This document shows, piece by piece, positions 1-8,533 of a stretch of 51,360 nt of DNA. Both the position numbers and the translations under genes were made by a program. Position 1 is the stretch's first letter; the number at the start of each line of letters is the position of its first letter. Source of the DNA: Halopiger aswanensis (GTDB taxonomy: Archaea > Halobacteriota > Halobacteria > Halobacteriales > Natrialbaceae); contig NZ_RAPO01000010.1 in NCBI RefSeq assembly GCF_003610195.1, positions 1-51,360 on the forward strand, given 5' to 3'. The notes below the pieces were generated by a model. It saw only the letters and a program-made list of their open reading frames with translations. It did not search any database and was not told the DNA's origin.

Positions 1-325
1 TTATTTCAAAAGATTCCTCAAATATATTGCCGTCAACTTTTACTTTTGCATCGATTATATCGCCATTCGTAACTCGTGTGAGATCGGGAAAATCTAAGGC
101 GGTATATTCTTCATCGCCGGATGGTCGTGGAGCAATATCTACGGCTCCATCGATGAGAATCTCGTCACTATTGTCGGAAACAGTAAATTCGACGTGGTAT
201 TGTTGCTCTCGGTGGTTAACAATAGCAAAATGAAAAGATCCTGAATTTCCCAAAATAGTTGTACAACCAGCTGTCAGGAGGATACTTGCTCCTGCTATTT
301 GTTGGAGGACTTGACGGCGATCCAT
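1..325 (-). CDS. Putative Tat-exported lipoprotein, 3' end outside window
   Basis: The frame starts with ATG at 325 and stays open for 108 codons to the window edge, so the C-terminus is missing. The N-terminus reads MDRRQVLQQIAGASILLTAGC: a twin-arginine-like start, a short hydrophobic stretch and a lipobox ending in Cys21. This is the usual form of a haloarchaeal Tat lipoprotein held on the outer face of the membrane. The rest looks like a beta-rich extracellular domain with no family I can name. A TATA-like box lies about 38 bases upstream. The DNA here is clearly AT-richer than the central block, so this gene probably has a different history. Confidence 0.7.
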   Translation of the reverse strand, partial: MDRRQVLQQIAGASILLTAGCTTILGNSGSFHFAIVNHREQQYHVEFTVSDNSDEILIDGAVDIAPRPSGDEEYTALDFPDLTRVTNGDIIDAKVKVDGNIFEESFEI

Positions 326-358
326 ATGGATATTGTCACACAGTCAATACACTTGTTG

Positions 359-367
359 TTTTATATT
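359..367 (-). promoter_or_regulatory. TATA-like box for the lipoprotein gene
   Basis: On the minus strand the sequence is AATATAAAA, centred about 38 bases before the ATG at 325. This fits an archaeal promoter giving a very short leader. Confidence 0.45.
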
Positions 368-540
368 ATTCCTATAGATTACAATTAAAACCAAATGCGT
401 ATCTGGCTGATAGCCTAATCTACTGTCAATTCTACCGATGCGCCGATTCTACTGGCTCTGCCGGTGGATTGATAAATATCGGTTACTCCTAGACCTCTTT
501 CTGCGATCGGTTTCAGCGACACCGAGGAGTGCTCAGTTTC

Positions 541-583
541 TTAACCAACATTCGAAGGTGTGTGCGCACTTTGTGTTGGTTAA
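541..583. repeat. Inverted repeat TTAACCAAC / GTTGGTTAA, copy 1
   Basis: TTAACCAACA at 541-550 is the exact complement of TGTTGGTTAA at 574-583, giving a 10-bp stem around a 23-base loop. It overlaps the stop codon (580-582) of the small zinc-finger gene. A second copy with the same arms lies at 46240-46281, also at the 3' end of a minus-strand gene. It could be a 3' processing or termination element, a recombination site, or a protein-binding site. Confidence 0.6.
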
Positions 584-762
584 GACTTGAAGTGTCCCCA
601 TTGATCCAACACATCAATAGTCTGTGGGAGACGGCTGCTGGGATCCTCCACGTTCTCCTCGAGTGCCGTGCCTAGTAGGGTTTCCGCACCGTGAACGCCG
701 TCTCGAGTCATATGGAGCGTCTCCTCCTCGCAGTCGTTGCAGTACTGCCGGTCAGTCGCCAC
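580..762 (-). CDS. Small zinc-finger-like protein, 60 aa
   Basis: The 60-residue product begins MATDRQYCNDCEEETLHMT. The CxxC followed by a Thr-Leu-His stretch is typical of the many very small haloarchaeal zinc-finger proteins. Only one CxxC pair is visible, so metal binding would need a partner, His residues, or may be absent. The stop codon falls inside the inverted repeat at 541-583. The function is unknown. Confidence 0.55.
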   Translation of the reverse strand: MATDRQYCNDCEEETLHMTRDGVHGAETLLGTALEENVEDPSSRLPQTIDVLDQWGHFKS

Positions 763-852
763 CGCCTTCGTATCCGTTTCAGTCAGTGCCAGACCGTAAT
801 GAGCGAGACCTGCTTCGGAGAGACTTAGTAGTCAGCCCAGACACATGTAAGC

Positions 853-948
853 ATGGAAGCAAAAGACTACGCGGTTCTATTCGTGCTTGACGTGATTGCA
901 ACAGTCGTCGGCATTTTCGCGTATATCGCTGTCGGCGGTTCGTTCTGA
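853..948 (+). CDS. Possible 31-aa single-span membrane microprotein
   Basis: ATG at 853 opens a 31-codon frame ending TGA at 946-948. The product starts MEAKDYAVLFVLDVIATVVG and is almost entirely one hydrophobic helix, with charged residues only at the N-terminus. That looks like a real small membrane protein rather than random sequence. There is no homology evidence and no clear promoter, so the call is tentative. Confidence 0.4.
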   Translation: MEAKDYAVLFVLDVIATVVGIFAYIAVGGSF

Positions 949-1259
949 CAGTATACGTTCCAGTTCCCTTGAACCGAATCAACGGGGCGGATCAAATCGA
1001 CTACCAATATCGGATACGCTAGCAATGCGGGAATCATCAGTTCAAGACCTCGAGCCCGTGCAATCAGTGTGGCGGCATCCAACTTGACCCACCGTAGAAC
1101 TCGAGTACCTTTGCGATTCACTGTCGCTGCTACTGGCTATACACGGTAGGCGAAAGCCCGGCAGCGCAACGGCCTCTGGCCGTAAGCAGCCCGGACCGTG
1201 GAGGTGGTGGGCGGTGGTGGTGACCGACACACCAGCAAAAAAAGGGGGACGACGACCGG
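949..1259. other. Spacer with no convincing gene
   Basis: Open frames here, for example 896-1087 plus and 1042-1326 minus, have non-haloarchaeal composition rich in Arg, Ser and Pro, as expected of chance frames. I see no structured RNA or repeat. Confidence 0.4.
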
Positions 1260-2117
1260 CTACTCCCACCACCGGCTGCGCTCTGGGAACCGGATTTCCG
1301 ACCACCGGGTGAGGGCGATTGAACATCGACCGTTGTACCAGTTCTTCGCCGCAGCCCTGAACCGGACCAGGTCGCCTTCGCTGACTTTTGTCTGCCGGCT
1401 GGCCGTCCAGATGGTGAACTTGGTTCTCCCGCTATCGTCTTCGATCAGCCCGACCTGTTGCTGACTGGGACAGGCGGGCTCCCACAGCTCGATGATACGC
1501 CCTTCGACGCTGACCTCGCCACGATCGATCTCCTCGAGTTGCCCGATCGGAACGATCGTTCCGGCTTCGTTCAGCATCTCCTCTTTCGTGTCCAGAACGG
1601 CGTCGACCAGCTCAGCACCCTCGAGGATCCGACTGGCAATGCGCTTCGCGATAACGGCCCGTGTGTAACTACTGTCGACGTCGTCCGCCAACCGTTGCGC
1701 GTATTGATTGACCTCTGCCAGCGTGTCTCGCTCGAGTTTTGCTCGGGGATCAACCCGTGTGGCCGTCCGCTCGTCGCGGCGCATTGCCTCGACCTTCTGG
1801 CGCGTGCGCCACGCCCGGCCATCCTGCTGTCCGAGCTCGGCTTGGGCACTGATTCGCTCGAGTTCCTCCTCTCGAGCCCGAATGCGCTCCTCCTGGGCCA
1901 GGGTTGCGCCATGGATCCGACTTCCACTGGTGTTTGCGATCCCGTCCGGGTGGTTCGCATCCACCTTTGCCTGTGTCTCCTGCTCGACCGTTGCCTCGAG
2001 CTCCGGCGTCTCGTCGACGACCGGGAAGCGGCCTTCATCGACCGCCTGCTCGCCCGCCTGTTCGAATGCCTGTTCATCGACCGTAACGACCTTGCTACTC
2101 GAGTTGTTACTTGACAT
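1260..2117 (-). CDS. RPA-like single-stranded DNA-binding protein (OB fold)
   Basis: The 285-residue acidic protein has a Ser-rich start, a long charged and probably helical middle (about 60-190), and a C-terminal OB-fold (about 200-285). Visible OB-fold features are the strand pattern VSVEGRIIELWEP, then VGLIEDDSGRTKFTIW and VSEGDLVRFRAA. This matches the single-OB replication protein A-like proteins common on haloarchaeal plasmids and proviruses, which bind single-stranded DNA during replication or repair. ATG at 2117 is the natural start. Two GC-rich hairpins lie just upstream. Assignment to the OB-fold family is good; the exact role in replication is inferred. Confidence 0.75.
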   Translation of the reverse strand: MSSNNSSSKVVTVDEQAFEQAGEQAVDEGRFPVVDETPELEATVEQETQAKVDANHPDGIANTSGSRIHGATLAQEERIRAREEELERISAQAELGQQDGRAWRTRQKVEAMRRDERTATRVDPRAKLERDTLAEVNQYAQRLADDVDSSYTRAVIAKRIASRILEGAELVDAVLDTKEEMLNEAGTIVPIGQLEEIDRGEVSVEGRIIELWEPACPSQQQVGLIEDDSGRTKFTIWTASRQTKVSEGDLVRFRAAAKNWYNGRCSIALTRWSEIRFPERSRWWE

Positions 2118-2213
2118 TGGAACTTCACCAAGTTCCGAAGGCGCTCACGCGCCGCCACCGCGATGCCACTACATCGCGGTTTTCCGACGACTACGACCGA
2201 CAGTCACATCTGT

Positions 2214-2265
2214 GCGCTCTCGCTCGCGCCTTCGCGAGCGCCCCACTGGGCGCGAGCGAGAGCGC
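2214..2265. repeat. Perfect 17-bp inverted repeat (hairpin) upstream of the RPA-like gene
   Basis: GCGCTCTCGCTCGCGCC at 2214-2230 is exactly complementary to 2249-2265, with an 18-base loop. A smaller perfect 8-bp stem (CCCGCGCC / GGCGCGGG) lies at 2391-2413. Being 5' of the RPA-like gene, they could be regulatory or part of a replication region. Confidence 0.6.
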
Positions 2266-2834
2266 GCCTGAGTGAGGTGTCCCAACCAGCACCGCGCGCC
2301 GACCCGCCCGGAGCGAGCGGCCAGCGGGATATGCCCGCTCGTGTCCGGCCCGGACAGCGGGTCCGTGTCCAGCGCGACTGTCGCCGAGCACCCGCGCCGA
2401 CATATGGCGCGGGAAGCGCAGGCGGCACAAAGCGCTGGAACGCGAAAGCCCGCGAGGGGCGCAACCGACGGGCTTACCCGCTGGCGTCGAGGGCACATCC
2501 ATTTTAGCCCGGCAGCCCGCCCGCGACTGCAGGCAGGCAGCCCGGAATGGTCGGTCGCGAAACGGCGAACGAAGTGAGCCGTGCGCGACGCGGAGGGCGG
2601 CAGCGGCGAGCGGGGCGTGCCGGTGACTACAACTGACCACCGGCCAAACTGGAGCCGGCCGAACTCTCCACGCGGGTGGGACTGAAAGGGGCTGGCGGGC
2701 TCGAGGAACCCCGCCGACGCAAGCATCACAACCTGTGAGGAGCGCAGCGAGGCGCGGGACTCGAGCGTGTCAGGGGCTTTCAGCATGGTATTTCCAGTGC
2801 CAGCCAGAAACACAATAACCGACTGACGACTCCC

Positions 2835-2975
2835 GTGCTCACTGAACGATCGGTACACCACGAGAAAACTGCCCCAGAACTTCGGGACAGAGTCTGGAAA
2901 CTTGCAGCCGACTGCCTCGTTAGTTACGACATCGAACTACCTGAAGCCGCTGCTGAACTCGAGATTGGCGAGTAG
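2835..2975 (+). pseudogene. Possible short gene or C-terminal remnant, 46 aa
   Basis: From GTG at 2835 the frame reads VLTERSVHHEKTAPELRDRV and ends with an acidic helical tail, AAAELEIGE, before TAG at 2973. The composition is typical of haloarchaeal protein, unlike every other frame nearby. No start motif is obvious and the frame stays open upstream. It may therefore be the surviving C-terminus of a decayed gene. Confidence 0.3.
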
Positions 2976-3125
2976 ATCACTTCGATATAATCAGAAATGT
3001 TGTTCTGTATAGGGAAAACCGGTAACAGAGCGATGACTGATTTATTTGGAAAACAGCAGACATAGCGTGTTGAATACAGGGAGTCTATTCAGCAGAGCAA
3101 TAACTCTGAGTGTGATTCGCGTGGA

Positions 3126-5636
3126 CTACACCGATTGCATGGAAAGTCGCTTCTCGAACTCTTCTTCCGTCCGCTGTCGAATCTCTCCGGTTACTTCTTC
3201 CCGACGGTCGTCGAGATCGAATTCATCAGGACGTTGTGGGATCTGAAGTAACTCTAAGACTTCCAATAGAAGCTCGACCCGGCGCTGCTGCATCCGCTTG
3301 ACCGTCCAGAATTCATCGAAGTACGACTGAAGGTCTGCATTGATAGCGTCCATGTTCTCGGTGTCATCTTTGACGGCGATAGCTTCTTCAAGCAGTTGGT
3401 CAAGCCGGCTACCATCAATCGCCCCAGCGGGCGTGAAGAATGAATTTGGGGCAATACTGGTGAAGTCCTCTCGTTCCCGGTAGTACTCGACAATCTTCCC
3501 AGAGAGGGGCTGATTACTTGCGGAGATATTGTCACGGCCTCGAAGGAGTAGGAAGTTTCCGATGTCGTCGATGAACCCCTGCCTCATAAACTCTTTAATA
3601 CTATCGCGCTGGCGACTCTGGTCATCACTCACTTCGTCGTCAGGCCGTTGGACGAGGTCCAGATACCTCCGTACTCGTTCAGCTATTTTGTGATTGCCGT
3701 CGGTATCACCATCAAGTCCGAAGAACACCGGTAGCCATATCGGATCATCAGCGTCATACACCGGTGTCTGCGGAAGAACATGCTCGAGATGTACATCGTC
3801 CATGTTCAGCCGGCGGTCGACGATTGTCCCATTTTCTCGGAATTGTTGGTTGGCCATCTTATGGAACAGCGCTTTGACCATATCGTCGTTCCAATCCCGG
3901 GCCTCGGTAATGAGGTCGCGGAAGCGGTCACCGAATAGTTCCGTACTTTCTGCCTGTGTACCATCCAGGATCACTTGCTGGGCTGCCTCGTACGGGTCTC
4001 GCTCCTCTCTGTTGTCACGTATGTCTTGGAATGTGTGTGTCGCATCAAGGAACAACTCTTGGAAGATATTGGGATCTTCGCCCACGAGGAGCCGACGGAA
4101 ATTGAGGGTCTCGATGAGTTCGAGGGTCTCGTAGAATCGCTCTCCCCGGTCGGTGCCCTGAGACGCGTGGTCGTACAATTCCAAGACCAGCGGACGCCAC
4201 TGGTCCATCTGTTGGTCGTTTAACCGCTGGAGAATCTCGTGTGAGGCTTCTCGATGCGATGCGAGCCCCTCGAGATCTTTTGGTTCTAAGGAATCACTGG
4301 TGAGGGTATCATAATCATTAGCGAGTGCGTCTACCCGATCAAGGAACGGCTTTGCTTGCTCGGCCGTCCGGAACCTGGGCTTGATGTCACTTTCGAGATT
4401 CCGGGTCGCGAACGCGTTGGTCAACTCATCCTCTGCATCACCGATCTGGTCGATTTCCTCTTCAATGATGCTCAGGAAGACTGCGAGGTACTCGATGATG
4501 GCGTCACTGTCGGTGCCGAACTGTGTAACTACGTTCTCCCACTTTTCGATGTACTCCTTTTTGACCTCTTTCTCCTCATCGAAGAACGTGTTGACGACCG
4601 TCGCACGAATCCGATCGATTTTGGTGAGCTCAAGCCCCCTGTCATTGAGGATCTTGAAAATTTGCATTCGAAAGGCAGGATCAGCTTCGTGGATCTCAAA
4701 CTCGCCGACGTGGTAGGAATTCTGGAGATAGTTACTAAGGTTGACCAACCCCAGAATCTTGCTGTCGGTATCCTTGGAGTCTTCGACGAACTCACTGACC
4801 CGTTGCTTGTGAAACTCGAACGCTTCCAGCAGCTTCCAGTTCGAATAGTAGACTGGTATAAAGCTCGACCGTCGGTCTTCGCTGACGCCCCACTCTTCGA
4901 CAGCCTCCTCATCGATTCCGAACCGATCGATGAGTGTATCGATTCTAGTTGCTCTCCCCTTTCGTCCATCGATATCGGTATTTCGTTCGTCCGAGGTTAG
5001 ATATCGGAGCTGGCCCTCATGGCCTTGGATAATTGCGTCGAAAAACGCCTCGTCGTGCTTGTTCAATGAGAGTCGGGGCTGATCTCCCATCTCAACGCCG
5101 GCGAAGTGATATAATAATGATTCGATCTGCTGGATCGATCGAGAACGGAGAGTTTCGATGGCATCGTTTTCGATGTCTCCGGACCCCTTCGTTGCTTCGA
5201 GTTCTTCTAGGATCGCCCGCAAAAGGAGATGTACCGAGGTGAGTCGCTGTTGTCCATCGATTACTTCGTGTTTAGCACTCCCACTGTCGACGGCAAAATA
5301 CACCGACCCGAAGAAAACGTCGGATGCTTTCTGATCGTAGCTGTCACGATTGGCGGTTATTAATTCCTCCAAATCAAGCCACAGCTGTTTGTTATGCTTT
5401 TTCTCCCATGAGAATAGTCGTTGGTACTCCGGCACGTCGAACTCGCGATTGCTGAGAAGGTCTTGGAGGGTTCGCTTCTCCATCTGGAATCCCTTCTCGG
5501 CAATCGGGTCTATAACCTCGGACGCTGCGATGATCCGATCAAGATCAAGATCCTGTACCTCACCATACTGGAAAAATGTATCAAACAAGGATGGTTTGTC
5601 ACCGGACACAATAGCGCCCATCTCGGAGGAGGGCAT
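3126..5636 (-). CDS. GmrSD-type restriction enzyme (DUF262 + DUF1524)
   Basis: The 836-residue protein has the two-domain layout of GmrS/GmrD fusions, the type IV enzymes that cut modified, often glucosylated hydroxymethylcytosine, phage DNA. The N-terminal DUF262 shows VPEYQRLFSWE (about 68-78) and the catalytic nucleotide-binding motif IDGQQRLTS (about 126-134). The C-terminal DUF1524 HNH-like nuclease shows HLEHVLPQ (about 615) and GNFLLLRGRDNISASNQPLS (about 692). All expected motifs are present, so it appears intact. Possible starts are ATG 5636 or the in-frame ATG 15 bases downstream. It is a stand-alone defence gene, lower in GC than the central island. Substrate preference is inferred from the family. 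Confidence 0.85.
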   Translation of the reverse strand: MPSSEMGAIVSGDKPSLFDTFFQYGEVQDLDLDRIIAASEVIDPIAEKGFQMEKRTLQDLLSNREFDVPEYQRLFSWEKKHNKQLWLDLEELITANRDSYDQKASDVFFGSVYFAVDSGSAKHEVIDGQQRLTSVHLLLRAILEELEATKGSGDIENDAIETLRSRSIQQIESLLYHFAGVEMGDQPRLSLNKHDEAFFDAIIQGHEGQLRYLTSDERNTDIDGRKGRATRIDTLIDRFGIDEEAVEEWGVSEDRRSSFIPVYYSNWKLLEAFEFHKQRVSEFVEDSKDTDSKILGLVNLSNYLQNSYHVGEFEIHEADPAFRMQIFKILNDRGLELTKIDRIRATVVNTFFDEEKEVKKEYIEKWENVVTQFGTDSDAIIEYLAVFLSIIEEEIDQIGDAEDELTNAFATRNLESDIKPRFRTAEQAKPFLDRVDALANDYDTLTSDSLEPKDLEGLASHREASHEILQRLNDQQMDQWRPLVLELYDHASQGTDRGERFYETLELIETLNFRRLLVGEDPNIFQELFLDATHTFQDIRDNREERDPYEAAQQVILDGTQAESTELFGDRFRDLITEARDWNDDMVKALFHKMANQQFRENGTIVDRRLNMDDVHLEHVLPQTPVYDADDPIWLPVFFGLDGDTDGNHKIAERVRRYLDLVQRPDDEVSDDQSRQRDSIKEFMRQGFIDDIGNFLLLRGRDNISASNQPLSGKIVEYYREREDFTSIAPNSFFTPAGAIDGSRLDQLLEEAIAVKDDTENMDAINADLQSYFDEFWTVKRMQQRRVELLLEVLELLQIPQRPDEFDLDDRREEVTGEIRQRTEEEFEKRLSMQSV

Positions 5637-5872
5637 TATAATTACTGGCGAGGTGAAATAGCGGTCTCATGATTTAACGAATGTCGAGTTCTGTGTATAT
5701 AGAACGAGTTGGGTCTTCCCCGCCGCTATTTCTCTCTTCTTAACGAGGGTGTCAACGGTAGTATTCCAATCATGGGTGAGCACCTAGGGCTGCGATACGA
5801 ACTCTAAGTTTGACATCCTTTGAAGTAATCGATGGCTCATTCGGAAGATATGCATTGAGTGTTCAGCGTGGA

Positions 5873-6615
5873 GGTCACCGTCTAGTTTAGCACCTCCGCT
5901 GGCGTCTGTCCGTTGAGTGATTGGTGTGGTCGCTGTGTGTTATAGTAATGCACGAACTGTTCAAGCCACTCTCTGACGCTCGCCCGACTGCCGACCCACG
6001 AGTTATGGAAGCGGTCGATCCGCATTTTGAGGGTGTGAAACCACTTTTCGATGTGGTTTCGATCGACATAGTCGAGGTGACCACTCAATCCTAATCGAGA
6101 GAGGGCAGTCAGATAACCAGCTCCATCAACGAGAAACTCAGCCTCGGAGAGATCATGTTTCTCGGTAAGTCCATGCAGAAACGCAGCAGCTGGATCGGTG
6201 CCTCGCCGTCCAAAGAGCGCGACGTCAAGAATGAGTTTCGTGTCAAGGTCTATTGCAGCGTACATCCAAGACCGGTTGCCGTTAATCCTGACAGCAGTTT
6301 CATCAACCGCGACCCGCGACGGCTTCGCCGTCGGCGGGTCTGGCACGCTGTCAGCTATCCGATGTACCCAGTGCCAGATTGCTTGGTGAGGCCGTTCAAC
6401 GCCGAGTAAGCGAAGAATTTCTTGTGTCTCTCGAAGCGAACAACCGGTCGCATGGAGCCGGACGGCGAACGCCCTGACGGGCGTCGCCGTTCGCTCGCGC
6501 TCCCAAGATTCATCAAATTCCGCCGCGTAGCTCTCGCTGAGCAGGTCTGCGAGCATTGATCCAAACTAACTCTACGACCTGCTCATTCCTCAAACTGCGC
6601 TAACTAGACGTTGCC
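5873..6615 (-). mobile_element. IS6-family insertion sequence, about 743 bp
   Basis: The element contains one IS6-type transposase gene. Its ends carry related inverted repeats: GGTCACCGTCTAGTTTAGC at the left, and the complement of GGCAACGTCTAGTTAGCG at the right. The right end matches base for base over at least CGTCTAGTTAGCGCAGTTTG the start of the second copy at 51057. I see no matching target duplication on the two sides, which suggests recombination or deletion after insertion. It interrupts a HEAT-repeat gene on its right. Confidence 0.8.
5882..6556 (-). CDS. IS6-family transposase
   Basis: The 224-residue DDE transposase catalyses movement of the element. An N-terminal helix-turn-helix-like region (CSLRETQEILRLLGVERPHQ) is followed by the catalytic core. 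Visible residues are the first Asp in AVDETAVRINGNRSWMYAAI, the second in FLVDGAGYLTAL, and the Glu in the C-terminal block VHYYNTQRPHQSLNGQTPAE. Full length and uninterrupted, so probably active. Start is ATG 6556. A close paralogue begins at 51116 in the opposite orientation. Confidence 0.9.
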   Translation of the reverse strand: MLADLLSESYAAEFDESWERERTATPVRAFAVRLHATGCSLRETQEILRLLGVERPHQAIWHWVHRIADSVPDPPTAKPSRVAVDETAVRINGNRSWMYAAIDLDTKLILDVALFGRRGTDPAAAFLHGLTEKHDLSEAEFLVDGAGYLTALSRLGLSGHLDYVDRNHIEKWFHTLKMRIDRFHNSWVGSRASVREWLEQFVHYYNTQRPHQSLNGQTPAEVLN

Positions 6616-6878
6616 CTCTCGAGGGACTCTCGGAGATCGCGAACACGCTCGATAATGTGGAGGACCTGACGGAAGAGGCCGTCGTCCGGGATCGCGTTCA
6701 TGAACGGACGATTGAACTGTTGGATGACCAGACGCCGGCAGTTCGTGCTGAGGCGGCCCGCTGCCCCGGTCTCTGGGGGACGACCGAGGACAGACTCGCG
6801 GTCAAATCACTGGCGGTTGACCCACAGTCGCAGGTCCGGGACGAAGCCAATCGGGCACTCGAACGACTCGTTGAGTGA
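6616..6878 (+). pseudogene. C-terminal fragment of a HEAT-repeat protein cut by the IS6 element
   Basis: The frame is open from the edge of the insertion sequence to TGA at 6876-6878, giving about 87 residues. It contains HEAT-type helices such as TPAVRAEAARCPGLWG and QSQVRDEANRALERLVE. A GTG at 6657 would allow a short product, but the coding sense continues in frame back to the element. This is therefore best read as the tail of a longer gene lost when the element inserted or recombined. HEAT repeats also make up the two large proteins at 8957-16857. Confidence 0.6.
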
Positions 6879-7691
6879 TCTGAACCGGTCGTCCCTGTCC
6901 TCTGTTGGATGAGAAAGGCCGCACATTTGTTCCGCTCTTCCCATATACGGCACGTCGCGCCTCGAGGAATCTCGTCCAGATCGGGGATCAATCCTGCTCG
7001 GGGTCACTACCCTCCTATCGATGTGTACGGGCTCAGGAACATTCTCGATCAGTAGGCGGTAGCCGTCTTTACACCACTCGACATGAATACGTCAATGAAC
7101 TCGCCACTCTATTGATGTGTTCCGCCTGGATCGATCCCACGACATTTTAAAGTGATGTACGGGCCGAGGTGGACGTCAGATCCGTCACGAAGGGCACCGA
7201 TCCTGCGCACATGTCGTCTGCTGCCAAGACGTTCTGGAGCGAGTGCGAGCGATATCACGACCTCGCGGAAGCGTACGCCCGCAACATCGAACTGGCCCAT
7301 CCCAATACTGTATCCGGCCGACTGTCCCGCTGTCCATCTGATGACTATTGTTGTGGGTTCTGTGTAACCTCAATCAAGTACTACGAGTACCGGGGAGAGA
7401 ACGTTTGATCACATCTCACCTTGAAGAAACAGTCGACAACTTTCATCGCTAACGAGTGGAGTTCCCCAATGGGGTCATTCTGGTTCGTGTATTCCGCGGC
7501 AGCGACGGCCTCCAGGAAGCTCTACGGACGGACCAGTGCACGGACTGCCTTCAGAAATGGATGGGTTGATTTATCGATTCGGCACTCCGACCCGACTAGA
7601 ACACGCCGGCGTGTGAACACCGATTGCGTACTCTCCCGTCAGAGATACTTCCCTACTTGAATGTTATGTGGCGAGGTGGGTATCAGTGAGG
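6879..7691. other. Spacer with one possible small gene
   Basis: Apart from the small frame at 7211-7408, frames here have atypical composition on both strands. I see no repeat or clear promoter. The region may hold decayed remains of the gene interrupted by the insertion sequence. Confidence 0.4.
7211..7408 (+). CDS. Possible small Cys-containing protein, 65 aa
   Basis: From ATG 7211 the product begins MSSAAKTFWSECERYHDLAE and has a Cys-rich patch, CPSDDYCCGFCVTSIKYYEY, near the C-terminus. The amphipathic N-terminal helix and clustered cysteines suggest real coding, perhaps a small metal-binding protein. A GTG 42 bases upstream would give 79 residues. No family recognised. Confidence 0.4.
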   Translation: MSSAAKTFWSECERYHDLAEAYARNIELAHPNTVSGRLSRCPSDDYCCGFCVTSIKYYEYRGENV

Positions 7692-8195
7692 ATGGAGTCC
7701 GAGGCGGTCGACGTAGTGATTGCAATGTCGATCAACACCGAACGCGGGGCCGAGGAGAAGGTGGCCGACAACGAACTCCCGGAACAGGTCAAGGAAACGA
7801 TTGAGACGATCGATCAGGACGGCACCCAGATCACGAAAGCGATCGCTGCCATCGTGGTTCAGGACATGGCCGACACCGATGTGATCAATCAGCTACACGA
7901 CGAACTCTCGTCGCTCCTACGAGAGCGGAGCCACGAGGTTGACGCCGTGTCCATGCACGAGGTCGCGATGGCACTGTGGTTTGAGCTCCGGTACATCGCG
8001 GAGACGATGGACGACAAGGAGGGAGCGGAGACCGGTGCCAGCTCCACGAACGGCGGGGTGGGATCAGAGTCCCCCGATGACGACGACTGGTGTGCCCCCG
8101 GTCAAACCGACCCGGACGCAGGAGAACGGGCGTCGCTCCTCGGATTTGATGGCGGCGAGTCGGACGAACCGCCGACCGACCCAGCGTTCCAGTGA
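7692..8195 (+). CDS. Unknown acidic helical protein, paralogue of 28936-29451
   Basis: The 167-residue protein is helical for about 110 residues, then has a disordered acidic tail. It is clearly paralogous to the protein at 28936. Shared blocks are QLHDELSSLLRE (QLHEELASMLRE), then HEVAMALWFELRYIAE (GEVAFALWTELAYIAE), and the identical last five residues DPAFQ. A shorter relative follows at 8534. ATG 7692 was chosen because both paralogues then begin Met-Glu-Ser. I recognise no family. The conserved terminal tail looks like a short binding motif. One copy sits beside the giant HEAT gene and another between the conjugation operon and the tubulin-like gene, which ties both ends of the island together. 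Confidence 0.7.
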   Translation: MESEAVDVVIAMSINTERGAEEKVADNELPEQVKETIETIDQDGTQITKAIAAIVVQDMADTDVINQLHDELSSLLRERSHEVDAVSMHEVAMALWFELRYIAETMDDKEGAETGASSTNGGVGSESPDDDDWCAPGQTDPDAGERASLLGFDGGESDEPPTDPAFQ

Positions 8196-8533
8196 CATCG
8201 GTGCTAGTTCGTTTCGGTTGAACAGTGTACTGCCATCAAACTGACCCCAGTTGTATTGTCACAACATGTGGATTTCCGTAAGAGACGGACGCGATCGGAA
8301 CATGAACTGTTGCTCCTGCAGGATTCGTTGGAATCAGACCACGATACCAGATCGTCTGACTCGTGTAAGCCTCTTTCAGTTGGATCGTGCCCTCTGGCTG
8401 CCGTCTTTCCCGGCAGCACTACGCGCTCCTCCTCGTTGCAGAGCGCGCCCCCTCTGATACGTAACATAAACATTTCGTATCCTGCGGGTGTCACGTCAGG
8501 GCCTCTGTACTGTCGCCCGTTCGTCCAAATGCG
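8196..8533. other. Spacer without supported gene
   Basis: A long minus-strand frame (8204-8929) crosses this stretch, but it also covers the plus-strand gene at 8534 and looks like a shadow. A TATA-like stretch, ACATAAACATTT, around 8464-8475 is the only possible signal, about 60 bases before the next gene. Confidence 0.35.

Larger units (their letters stand above)
2118..3125. other. Long spacer: GC-rich hairpin region followed by AT-rich DNA
   Basis: Frames between 2160 and 2860 are Arg/Pro/Ser-rich on both strands and look non-coding. The stretch from about 2980 to 3125 is AT-rich. Apart from the hairpins and a short possible gene remnant at 2835-2975, I see nothing coding. A structured RNA in 2200-2650 is possible but cannot be shown by eye. 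Confidence 0.45.

Noticed and set aside
2169-2861. 230-residue minus-strand frame
   Set aside because: Arg/Ser/Pro-rich, includes both arms of a hairpin, and overlaps other long frames on both strands, as expected of non-coding GC-rich DNA.
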